Origin: Ferruginibacter albus
Lineage (GTDB): Bacteria > Bacteroidota > Bacteroidia > Chitinophagales > Chitinophagaceae
Length of the DNA: 64,000 nt
Direction of reading: 5' to 3'
NCBI RefSeq assembly: GCF_020042285.1
Contig: NZ_CP083388.1
Coordinates: 3,374,001 to 3,438,000 of the forward strand
Under the pieces are notes generated by a model, which saw only the letters and a list, made by a program, of their open reading frames with translations, had not been told where the DNA came from and did not search any database. Every line of letters begins with the position of its first letter. Position 1 is the first letter of the stretch. The translations under genes and the position numbers were made by a program. Positions 29,023-36,807 of this stretch are shown one piece after another.

Positions 29023-29904
29023 TTAATAAAGGTCGTCCAGTTTTATTTTCAGGTATTTAATAACCGCCCTGTGCGTGCTAACCCACGAAATAGTGATTCC
29101 TAATATCAACATCCCCGCCACCACAATTGCAAGATTAGTAACATCTCTTAATTGCTTAAGCCAAGGCACAACACTTTCTGCAAATAGCATAAACGCTATC
29201 ATTGCTACAATAGCTATTAAAGCGGCTATGGTACCATTAATAACAGCCTTAACATTCAACGGACGGGAAATAAACCCTCGTGTGGCACCCACCATTTGCA
29301 TGGTTTTAATAATGAACCGATTACTATACATTGCCAAACGGATCGTATTATCAATTGATACAATTACTATAATAGTACCTATCACTGCAAAAATGAAAAC
29401 AAAAATGGTAGCATATTTAACAAAAGAACCAACGTTTTGTATGGTCTTTTGCGGATCTTGAAATTCCGATATTACATGCCCGTAGTTCGTCAATAATAAA
29501 TTGCGCAAATTATCAAGGCTGTCTTTATTTACATAGTTGGAGTTGAGAAAAAAGCTTACACTCTCGGGTAAAGGATTATAATCGATCATCTTTTTCCAAG
29601 AGCTGTCATTTTCCAAATTATAGCTCGCTATAGCTTTGTCTTTGGTAATGTATTCGGCATTTCGCACATAAGGCAAACTGGTTACAAACTGAAATACACT
29701 GTCTTTTTGCTTTTGTGTGGCAGAAGGAAGTATGTATGCATTCACCTGCAATTGCTCTTTTAATACTTCCCCCCATTTTTTCAAATTCAGCGACATCCAA
29801 CCCACAATACCAAATAAAAATAAGATCAACGCTACGCCAATAATAGCATACGCATAGGAGGGCTTGCTTCGTTTTGCCGAGGATGATTTTCCAAATTGAG
29901 TCAT
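29023..29904 (-). CDS. ftsX: Cell division protein FtsX
   Basis: FtsX is the membrane half of the FtsEX complex, which activates peptidoglycan hydrolases at the septum. At 293 residues it has an N-terminal basic tail, one helix near 18-40, an extracytoplasmic domain (about 45-165) and three C-terminal helices with MQMVGATRGFISRPL between the second and third. FtsE is not in the window. The adjacent DUF3098 and uppP genes fit the usual Bacteroidota order. Confidence 0.93.
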   Translation of the reverse strand: MTQFGKSSSAKRSKPSYAYAIIGVALILFLFGIVGWMSLNLKKWGEVLKEQLQVNAYILPSATQKQKDSVFQFVTSLPYVRNAEYITKDKAIASYNLENDSSWKKMIDYNPLPESVSFFLNSNYVNKDSLDNLRNLLLTNYGHVISEFQDPQKTIQNVGSFVKYATIFVFIFAVIGTIIVIVSIDNTIRLAMYSNRFIIKTMQMVGATRGFISRPLNVKAVINGTIAALIAIVAMIAFMLFAESVVPWLKQLRDVTNLAIVVAGMLILGITISWVSTHRAVIKYLKIKLDDLY

Positions 29905-30259
29905 TCTAAATATTTAAGTGGTTAGTAGTTTTTGATACAGGCAGTAGCAAGTGCTTCAGCATCGTTGTGAACTTCTTCTGTTATCCGATTCTTTCAGTAA
30001 AAGAATTTGGATAATCATTTCTTTCATCGGCATTACTACTATTAGCTTTAATTACGATTTATCAGATCGATCATAATTATCTGCGTCATCAGCATTCTGT
30101 CGCTTATGCGGCAAAAGTATAGCATTTTACCTGCTTTAGTTTACTTTTGCTGCCTGTAAAATTAACTTGCTAATTCTTATATTAGTATTTAGCCAATAGT
30201 AAAATAACGTTTCTTTTACAAAGCAATAATCAAGATCACAAGCAATTCGTGTAATAAAA
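29905..30259. other. Noncoding region between ftsX and leuS (355 bp)
   Basis: I see no gene here. It holds a minus-strand segment GTTCACAACGATGCTGAA (29955-29972), a relative of the CACAACGATG repeat, and an ATCTGCGTCATCAGCATTCT segment (30078-30097) related to a repeat lying just after leuS. It also holds the likely leuS promoter. It must contain the divergent ftsX promoter too, which I could not pin down. Confidence 0.5.
30142..30149 (+). promoter_or_regulatory. Candidate -7 element for leuS
   Basis: TACTTTTG matches TAnnTTTG exactly. It would give a leader of roughly 105 nt before the leuS ATG. No clear -33 TTG is visible at the right spacing. Confidence 0.4.
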
Positions 30260-33172
30260 ATGGAATATAAGTTTAACGAGATAGAAGAAAAATGGCAAAA
30301 GCACTGGCAGCAAACAGAAGCATATAAAGTGAGCAACAACTCCTCCAAACCCAAATATTATGTATTGGATATGTTCCCTTACCCCAGTGGAGCCGGCTTA
30401 CATGTGGGACATCCGTTAGGTTATATTGCCAGCGATATTTACGCCCGTTTTAAAAGACTAAAAGGATTCAACGTATTGCACCCGATGGGCTACGATAGCT
30501 TTGGTTTGCCTGCAGAGCAATATGCTTTGGAAACAGGGCAGCATCCTGCCGTTACAACTGAAAAGAACATTGCCACATTTCGTAGTCAATTAGATAAAAT
30601 TGGTTTTTGTTTTGATTGGAGCCGTGAGGTAAAAACCAGCGACCCCACTTATTATAAATGGACACAATGGATATTTCTCCAGCTATTCAATAGTTGGTTC
30701 AATAAAAAAACAAAGAAAGCAGAAGGCATTGATACATTAATTAAGCAATTTGAAACAGAAGGCGCTGATAGTTTTACTGCCGATGAATGGAAAGTATTTG
30801 ATGAAAAGAAAAAGATGGACATATTAATGGATCATCGGTTGGCGTATTGTGGTTATGGCGAAGTAAACTGGTGCGAAGCTTTAGGAACCGTTTTAGCAAA
30901 TGATGAAGTAGTAAACGGTGTAAGTGAACGTGGCGGTTATCCTGTGGTAAAAAAGAAATTACGTCAATGGTATTTACGTATAACCGATTATGCAGACAGG
31001 CTGCTCGAAGGCTTGCAAACAGTGGATTTCAGCGATGCAATGAAAGAAATGCAGACCAACTGGATAGGAAAAAGCTATGGAGCGGAGATAGACTTTCAAA
31101 TCGTCAAACGTGAAACGTCAAACGACAACTCACGTCTTACGTCTCACGTTTTACCTTTGCGTGTTTACACAACACGCCCCGATACCATTTTCGGCGTTGA
31201 CTTTATGGTAATTGCTCCCGAGCTGGAATGGATAGACGATGTGAAAAGCGCTGAACAAGCTGCTGCTGTTGATGAATACATTGCCTATGTAAAAAGCCGC
31301 AGCGATAGAGAACGGCAGGCAGAGAAAAAAATAAGCGGCGTATTTACCGGAGCTTATGCTATCAATCCTTTTAACGGAAAAGAAATTCCTATCTGGATCA
31401 GTGAATATGTATTGGCAGGCTATGGCACGGGCGCTATTATGGCGGTGCCTTGCGGCGATGAACGTGATTTTAAATTCGCACAACATTTTAATATTCCCAT
31501 CACGAATATTATCGGCAGTCATTTTAATGGCGAAGAAGCAAACGCAACCAAAGATGCCATTTTAGAAAACAGTGATTTTTTAAACGGTATGGTAATGCGT
31601 GATGCCATTGATATTGTTTTAAATAAGATTGAAGCAATGGGTATCGGCAAGCGCAAAACAAATTTCAAAATGCGTGATGCTGCATTTAGTCGTCAGCGTT
31701 ATTGGGGCGAACCATTTCCTATAAAATGGCACAATGGAATTGCTTATTCTTTAAATGAAAGTGAATTACCTGTTCAACTGCCGCACGTAGAAAGTTATAA
31801 ACCCGGACCGGAAGGCGAAGGGCCTTTAGCAAATATTCCTGAATGGGTAGCGAAAGAATTAGAAACGAATACTATGCCTGGTTATGCCGGCAGCAGTTGG
31901 TATTTTCTGCGTTACATGGATCCACATAATGATAAAGCATTTTGTGATAAAAGCGCCAGCGATTATTGGAACCAGGTTGATTTATACATTGGCGGTACCG
32001 AACATGCTGTTGGGCATTTACTCTATAGCCGTATGTGGACAAAGGTTTTATTTGATTTAGGCTTGATTGGTTTTGATGAACCGTTTAAGCGTTTGGTGAA
32101 TCAGGGAATGATAACAGGAAAATCTTATTTTATTAAAAAGGTATTTGCAAAAAATGTAAGTATAAAAGGAGAATCAAGAATAGGATTTTTAATTTCAACA
32201 GATGAAGCTTTGAAGTATGAAAAAAATACATTTAAACATCAAGGTAAAATAGATTATCCAGGAGTAAACGAATATCATGCAGAATATGATTCAGAAGATT
32301 TTAGATTACGATATGGGCATCTATTTGTGGACTCTCAAGATAGAATCACAGAAAAGAATTTAAAAGAATTGTTTCAATTAATGGGGATGCAGCCTGTCCA
32401 GCTTGAGAATGACCTCGAATACATTTTATGGAAAGATGATTTAACTGAAAATGGCGAAAGATATTTGTTATGCAAATGTGACATTGAGAAAATGTCAAAG
32501 TCAAAGTATAATGTTGAGAACCCGGACAATATAATTACCAAATACGGCGCTGATACCTTCCGCATGTACGAGATGTTCCTCGGTCCTGTAGAGCAAAGCA
32601 AACCTTGGGATACAAAAGGTATTGAAGGTGTTCATCGTTTCTTAAGAAAATTATGGCGTTTGTTTTTTGATGAAGTAAAAGGAAAGGTGTGGAATACTGA
32701 TAAACCTACCGAAGCAGAATTAAAGATCTTACACAAAACGATAAAAAAGATCGAAGAAGATACAGAACGTTTCAGCTTTAATACGGCTGTAAGTACCTTC
32801 ATGATCGGTGTAAATGAATTAAGCGATGCCAAGTGTAATAAAAAAGAAATATTAGAACAGCTATTGATCTTATTAACGCCGTATGCGCCGCATATCGCAG
32901 AAGAATTATGGAATCAATTAGGAAACGAAGGTTCAGTGTTGGATGCAAAATATCCAACATTCAATCCCCAGTATTTAATTGAATCTTCTAAAGAGTACCC
33001 GGTTTCTATAAACGGTAAACATCGTACCAATATTACCATTGCTATGGATGCTTTGCAGGCAGATGTAGAACAAATTGTTTTAACGAACGATGTGGTTTTA
33101 AAATGGACAGAAGGCAAGCCTCCTAAAAAAATAATTTTTGTAAAAGGAAAGATGGTAAATATCGTAGTGTAG
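30260..33172 (+). CDS. leuS: Leucine--tRNA ligase with unusual insertions
   Basis: This class I synthetase charges tRNA-Leu. At 970 residues it is longer than the roughly 920 I expect in this phylum. HIGH appears as HVGH near residues 47-50 and KMSKS near 744. The CP1 editing domain is in place (TTRPDTIFGVDFM, GYGTGAIMAVPCGDERD). Two regions stand out. Residues of about 281-299 (KRETSNDNSRLTSH) are encoded by a short palindromic DNA repeat. Residues of about 618-741, just before KMSKS, are AT-rich, poorly like the compact segment I expect, and about 45-50 residues longer. The frame is intact throughout, so the enzyme is probably functional. Confidence 0.95.
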   Translation: MEYKFNEIEEKWQKHWQQTEAYKVSNNSSKPKYYVLDMFPYPSGAGLHVGHPLGYIASDIYARFKRLKGFNVLHPMGYDSFGLPAEQYALETGQHPAVTTEKNIATFRSQLDKIGFCFDWSREVKTSDPTYYKWTQWIFLQLFNSWFNKKTKKAEGIDTLIKQFETEGADSFTADEWKVFDEKKKMDILMDHRLAYCGYGEVNWCEALGTVLANDEVVNGVSERGGYPVVKKKLRQWYLRITDYADRLLEGLQTVDFSDAMKEMQTNWIGKSYGAEIDFQIVKRETSNDNSRLTSHVLPLRVYTTRPDTIFGVDFMVIAPELEWIDDVKSAEQAAAVDEYIAYVKSRSDRERQAEKKISGVFTGAYAINPFNGKEIPIWISEYVLAGYGTGAIMAVPCGDERDFKFAQHFNIPITNIIGSHFNGEEANATKDAILENSDFLNGMVMRDAIDIVLNKIEAMGIGKRKTNFKMRDAAFSRQRYWGEPFPIKWHNGIAYSLNESELPVQLPHVESYKPGPEGEGPLANIPEWVAKELETNTMPGYAGSSWYFLRYMDPHNDKAFCDKSASDYWNQVDLYIGGTEHAVGHLLYSRMWTKVLFDLGLIGFDEPFKRLVNQGMITGKSYFIKKVFAKNVSIKGESRIGFLISTDEALKYEKNTFKHQGKIDYPGVNEYHAEYDSEDFRLRYGHLFVDSQDRITEKNLKELFQLMGMQPVQLENDLEYILWKDDLTENGERYLLCKCDIEKMSKSKYNVENPDNIITKYGADTFRMYEMFLGPVEQSKPWDTKGIEGVHRFLRKLWRLFFDEVKGKVWNTDKPTEAELKILHKTIKKIEEDTERFSFNTAVSTFMIGVNELSDAKCNKKEILEQLLILLTPYAPHIAEELWNQLGNEGSVLDAKYPTFNPQYLIESSKEYPVSINGKHRTNITIAMDALQADVEQIVLTNDVVLKWTEGKPPKKIIFVKGKMVNIVV
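31101..31155. repeat. Palindromic ACGTGAAACGT-type repeat inside leuS
   Basis: The left part has GTCAAACGTGAAACGTCAAA, and the right part CACGTCTTACGTCTCACGTT is its imperfect inverse. The unit AAACGTGA(A/G)ACG is shared with mfd at 15855-15879. It reads in frame through the CP1 domain of LeuS. Confidence 0.65.
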
Positions 33173-33180
33173 GTTTTATT

Positions 33181-33219
33181 TCTGCAGATAAATGCAGATC
33201 AGCGTTTATCTGCGGGAAA
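33181..33219. repeat. Intergenic GATCAGCGTTTATCTGCGGG-type repeat
   Basis: Directly after the leuS stop lie CTGCAGATAAATGCAGATC and CAGCGTTTATCTGCGGGAAA, which form an imperfect inverted repeat (CAGATAAA with TTTATCTG). A diverged relative lies upstream of leuS at 30078-30102. Confidence 0.5.
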
Positions 33220-33223
33220 ACCA

Positions 33224-33490
33224 TCAAATATGTATTGGCGCCATGGAGCAAACACTTACGCCAATTAAAAATAGTACGCCGGCTGATATCAACATTGCAG
33301 AACCGACATCTCTTGTTTCTTTAGCGATTGAAAATATAAGCCCTAAAAGAAACAACACGGCTCCCAATAAAATTCCTGCCAGTCCGATCATAGCTGCGCC
33401 GCCGGAATGTATATCAGTAAGATTGTATATTATGCATATTAAATACAGCGCTCCGCAAATAATAAAAGTTATCTTTTTCGATTTACTCAT
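33224..33490 (-). CDS. Small membrane protein, 88 residues
   Basis: I do not recognise it. The protein has a KSKK start and three hydrophobic stretches (ITFIICGALYLICIIYNL, AAMIGLAGILLGAVLFLLGL and SAMLISAGVLFLIGVSVCSM). It lies 10 bp downstream of another tiny membrane protein on the same strand. It is the last gene of the leftward radical SAM cluster, so it may be part of it. An overlapping frame on the other strand lacks protein-like character. Confidence 0.6.
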   Translation of the reverse strand: MSKSKKITFIICGALYLICIIYNLTDIHSGGAAMIGLAGILLGAVLFLLGLIFSIAKETRDVGSAMLISAGVLFLIGVSVCSMAPIHI

Positions 33491-33500
33491 ACTAGTTAAA

Positions 33501-33698
33501 TTATTTAAGACCCGAACAAATAGAATAGCCTATTAAAAACTCTACCAGTACTATTAAAATTCCCGCAATCAAGTATACCTTACCTTTCTTCGCTCTTTGT
33601 TGATCACTACCTAATAACATTATCGAACCGGCAATGATCAATCCTAACGGTGTTAATATAAATGCAGCAATGATCAAAACAAATACTAATCCGATCAT
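33501..33698 (-). CDS. Small membrane protein, 65 residues
   Basis: This 65-residue protein is nearly all hydrophobic, with two helices (FVLIIAAFILTPLGLIIAGSI and VYLIAGILIVLVEFLIGYSI) around a basic QQRAKKGK turn. No family is recognised. It starts 18 bp past the radical SAM stop codon and ends 10 bp before the next small membrane gene, which fits membership of one operon. Confidence 0.6.
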   Translation of the reverse strand: MIGLVFVLIIAAFILTPLGLIIAGSIMLLGSDQQRAKKGKVYLIAGILIVLVEFLIGYSICSGLK

Positions 33699-33716
33699 AA
33701 GTACAAATTGAATATT

Positions 33717-35120
33717 TTAATTGATAAAGCTTCTTTCTTTTTGTAACTCTTTTAAATAATTTTCCTTCTCATCCCGGTAAAACAAATTCATCGTTTCAAA
33801 AGGAACGATCCTTCCGTCTTTATGAACAATATGCACGCAGCTCTTTTTGATGGCTCGCACATCAAAATCATAGGCGTCAATAAAGCGCATGATAATAATG
33901 CGAAACAGGTTTTCATATGTTAAGCCGGGCGCCTGTATTTGCGGCAGGCAACATAATAATTGCTGCATGTTTTCTTCTACCCTGTCAACCGAAATACCGG
34001 TGCTGAAAATCTTTATCATTTGATTGTGCAATGTTTCGTCTTGCTCATACACAATGGTGTTCCTGCTATTGTCTAATAAAAATGCAGGATCAATGTAACG
34101 CGTTAAAGGAAAAACCTGTCTTGCCAGTTTTAATGCATATCCCATTGCCAAAGCATCGGGGTTACAAGGTACAGGGATCAGGTCGTTTGGCTGAAAGATA
34201 TTGGTTTGCTCTAAAATTTTTGTTCGTACATCCGTTAACGTTATTCTGTCTGTAGCAGGATCAAAATTCTCTGTTCTGCCGGCAATTTGTGTTGGTTGAA
34301 ATGTTACACCTCTTACACAACGTTGCTGCAAGGCAAACTCAATGATCTTTCCTATTTCATCATCATTTACACCTTGTTGTAAAGTAACTACCAATGTGGT
34401 AGAAAGATTTAACGCATTCAAATGTTCCAATGCCTTCATACGAACATCTGTGAGATCTTTGCCACGTAACTGCTCCAACGCTTCCGGCTTAAAAGAATCA
34501 AACTGTAAATAGATCTCAAAGTCGGGCATATAAGATGCCAGCTGTTTTGCAAATTCAAAATCTTTTGCAATACGAATGCCGTTTGTATTCAACATTAAAT
34601 GTCGTATAGGTTTTGATTTGGCAATATCCAGTATGGCAAAAAAATCGGGATGTACCGTAGGTTCACCGCCGCTTATTTGTACTACATCGGGCGTGCCTTC
34701 ATTCGCTACAATTATGTCCAGCATTTTTTCCACTTCTTCGATCGTTCTGTGTCTTCCATAATGCGGTGAGCTCATGGCATAACAGGTAGGACAGGTAAGA
34801 TTGCACCTGTCGGTAATTTCAATGACCGTTAAACAGCTATGCTGCTCATGATCCTGGCACAAGCCACAATCATAAGGGCAACCATAATGCGTTTTGGTAT
34901 TGAATTGCAAAGGTGTTTCGGATGGTTTATTATAATTGCGGATGCTTTTATAATAAGCCGCATCCGATGCTATCAGCACTTTTTCAAATCCATGCTGCGG
35001 ACAGTTTTTAAGCATATACACTTTCTCCTCTTCAAATACAATTTTTGCATCTACCCGACGCAGGCAAGTGCTGCAAATGCTCAATGTAAAATCGTAATAG
35101 GTATAAGGGCGTTCAGGCAT
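33717..35120 (-). CDS. Radical SAM protein of the MJ0619/Tes type
   Basis: This 467-residue protein has the radical SAM cluster motif CNLTCPTC (C-x3-C-x2-C), and SGGEPTVHP for SAM binding. Extra cysteines precede it: CSTCLRR near the N-terminus, then YGCPYDCGLCQDHEQHSC just before the core. More follow near the C-terminus (VPCNPDA, LLCCLPQ). This arrangement is what I know from the MJ0619-like family, which includes archaeal tetraether lipid synthase (Tes) and bacterial relatives proposed to join lipid tails. The ATG overlaps the end of the Lgt-like gene by 8 bp. Together they suggest chemistry on a membrane lipid or lipoprotein anchor, but this is inference. Confidence 0.85.
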   Translation of the reverse strand: MPERPYTYYDFTLSICSTCLRRVDAKIVFEEEKVYMLKNCPQHGFEKVLIASDAAYYKSIRNYNKPSETPLQFNTKTHYGCPYDCGLCQDHEQHSCLTVIEITDRCNLTCPTCYAMSSPHYGRHRTIEEVEKMLDIIVANEGTPDVVQISGGEPTVHPDFFAILDIAKSKPIRHLMLNTNGIRIAKDFEFAKQLASYMPDFEIYLQFDSFKPEALEQLRGKDLTDVRMKALEHLNALNLSTTLVVTLQQGVNDDEIGKIIEFALQQRCVRGVTFQPTQIAGRTENFDPATDRITLTDVRTKILEQTNIFQPNDLIPVPCNPDALAMGYALKLARQVFPLTRYIDPAFLLDNSRNTIVYEQDETLHNQMIKIFSTGISVDRVEENMQQLLCCLPQIQAPGLTYENLFRIIIMRFIDAYDFDVRAIKKSCVHIVHKDGRIVPFETMNLFYRDEKENYLKELQKERSFIN

Positions 35121-35868
35121 ATTGTTTCAATAGTTTTTTGGGATGAAGCAAATATTTATAATAATAGATCAATCCTAATAAAGCTGCAAGTTGAATGGTG
35201 GATAATCCTAACAGCGTGAAATAGCGTGGCTTTATAAAATCAACTAAAAACCGGAACATGCAATAAGCTATCAAAAATAGTTTAAAGCGTGCTCCTTCTG
35301 CCAATACATATCTTTTATCCAATTGCAACATAACAAGACATAGCAACAGCAAAAAAACAATTTCATATAAAGCTACGGGATGTCGTAATATTCCATCACC
35401 TAAATTCATTCCCGTAAAAAAATGAGTAGGAGAGCCGTAGGTTTCTTCATAAATACCCATCGAAAAACATCCAATGCGGCCGACCATTAATGCTAATATG
35501 ATCGGGTAGGTGAACAGGTCGCCTGTGTTTTGCTTTTCACCGATAATTTTTTTCATCAATTCAACACCCAATAATCCTCCTAAAAAACCACCCAACACTG
35601 TTTTATTATTATAAATATATTCCCACAGATCTTTGGTTCGAAATAATTCATAGGGTCGCTCCAAACTGCCTACCAGCCTGCTTCCTATTAATGCGCCAAA
35701 TATAGCACCTACCAATACCCACATTCTTTTTTGTTGTTCAATAATGTCGCCTTGTTTTCTTTTCAGGTAGAGGAAATAACGAAAACCAATAAAAAAGCCG
35801 AGTATCTCTGTAATTAAATGAAGCGTGATCTTAGTGCCGCCTACTGAAACCATTACAGGAAAATTCAT
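35113..35868 (-). CDS. Diverged Lgt-like membrane protein
   Basis: This 251-residue protein has about seven helices and is homologous to prolipoprotein diacylglyceryl transferase. Shared features are VLGGFLGGLLGVE, VGRIGCFSMG and the RHPVALYE segment (compare RHPSQLYE of Lgt). The Lgt signature G-R-x-G-N-F-x-N-G-E is changed: here GRIGCFSMGI has Cys for the first Asn, Met for the second and Ile for the Glu. Those positions are important in known Lgt, so I doubt it is the housekeeping enzyme. It lies 6 bp from the lipoprotein gene and overlaps the radical SAM gene by 8 bp. It likely binds a phospholipid or lipid-like substrate. Confidence 0.8.
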   Translation of the reverse strand: MNFPVMVSVGGTKITLHLITEILGFFIGFRYFLYLKRKQGDIIEQQKRMWVLVGAIFGALIGSRLVGSLERPYELFRTKDLWEYIYNNKTVLGGFLGGLLGVELMKKIIGEKQNTGDLFTYPIILALMVGRIGCFSMGIYEETYGSPTHFFTGMNLGDGILRHPVALYEIVFLLLLCLVMLQLDKRYVLAEGARFKLFLIAYCMFRFLVDFIKPRYFTLLGLSTIQLAALLGLIYYYKYLLHPKKLLKQYA

Positions 35869-35874
35869 AATTGT

Positions 35875-36543
35875 TTATTGTTTGATCCAGGTAATGTTTC
35901 CGGGGTTTGACTTGAACTCGATAATGCCATCGCCTTTTGCATAAGTAACTTCATAAACTCCATCTAAATTATTGAGAAAAGCGGAGTCATTCGTAATGGA
36001 TTGAGCCAAAGAATAGTTGGTGCCATTTAAAGAATAGTCCGTAAGCGTTCTGGGATATATGTTATTCGTATACCCATTACTGTAACTGACATTAAAATAT
36101 TGTATGCCAGATGCAGTTAAGTTATTACCATAAAAATTGTTATTCCCTAAATTGAACACTACGCTTTTAACTGCTGTATTGGTGTATTGTGCCAATGAAT
36201 TATTCAGGCTGATAGAAAAATTAATGTAATTGCCGGCGCTATCTTTTTGTGCAACACTGGTAAATAGTTTTCTTGATGAACAGTTTTGATTAGGTCTGTC
36301 AAACCCATTGGTAATATCGTAAGGAACAGTTGAATCGGCGAGAATAAATGAAATAAGATATGCGTTGTTTAAAGAGTCTTTAAATGTTATTTTTTGCCCG
36401 TCATGATAAGGAAACCAATCATCTAAAACAGCGCCGTCATAACCCGGGCACGGTATTTTTTTAGAGCAGCTTTGGCTGTCGCAGGAATGCAGCAAAATGA
36501 CAGACAAGCATACGAGTGGAATAAATGCAAAAAAGTTTCTCAT
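35875..36543 (-). CDS. Putative lipoprotein heading the radical SAM cluster
   Basis: The 222-residue product starts with a signal of the lipoprotein kind, MRNFFAFIPLVCLSVILLHSC, with Cys21 as candidate acylation site and a Cys-rich start after it (CDSQSCSKKIPCPG). The rest is beta-rich and rich in Asn and Tyr, with no family I recognise. It ends 6 bp before the Lgt-like gene and is the first gene of this leftward cluster, so it may be a substrate of the neighbouring enzymes. That last point is inference. Confidence 0.68.
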   Translation of the reverse strand: MRNFFAFIPLVCLSVILLHSCDSQSCSKKIPCPGYDGAVLDDWFPYHDGQKITFKDSLNNAYLISFILADSTVPYDITNGFDRPNQNCSSRKLFTSVAQKDSAGNYINFSISLNNSLAQYTNTAVKSVVFNLGNNNFYGNNLTASGIQYFNVSYSNGYTNNIYPRTLTDYSLNGTNYSLAQSITNDSAFLNNLDGVYEVTYAKGDGIIEFKSNPGNITWIKQ

Positions 36544-36654
36544 ATACGGTTATTTTATTAAAGGTAAAGAATTGAAGCTTATTTTAAGGCGTATTAAAAT
36601 TAACCTTTTATCTACGCTTTAATTAAAGTGGATCAATAATATACCGATAAAGTA

Positions 36655-36705
36655 ATTGCGACGCAACGATGCTGCCATGAAAAAGCTTTAGCTTGTACCA
36701 AAATT
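36655..36705. repeat. Copy 2 of the CACAACGATG-type intergenic repeat
   Basis: GCGACGCAACGATGCTGCC, then GAAAAAGC and TTAGCTTGTACC. The core resembles 22994-23010, and TTGTAC is the inverse of the GTACAA preceding that copy. It lies in the gap between the lipoprotein and dxs. Confidence 0.4.
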
Positions 36706-36761
36706 CTTGGCCTAGTCCTTATTAAAAAAAGCATAAAGTATTGTAATGACCGAACGGACTC

Positions 36762-36791
36762 TTGCCGCTTGTATTAAAAAATGTATTTTTA
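36762..36791 (+). promoter_or_regulatory. Candidate dxs promoter
   Basis: TTG (36762-36764), a 19-bp spacer and TATTTTTA (36784-36791; 7 of 8 positions of the TAnnTTTG pattern by my count of its fixed bases and spacing). The ATG follows 16 bp later. Confidence 0.45.
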
Positions 36792-36807
36792 CAGATAAAT
36801 CTAGGCA

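Noticed and set aside
33192..33536. Plus-strand open frame of 114 codons after leuS
   Set aside because: It lies opposite the two small membrane genes; its translation lacks hydrophobic or domain structure, while the minus-strand genes fit the cluster and the spacing.
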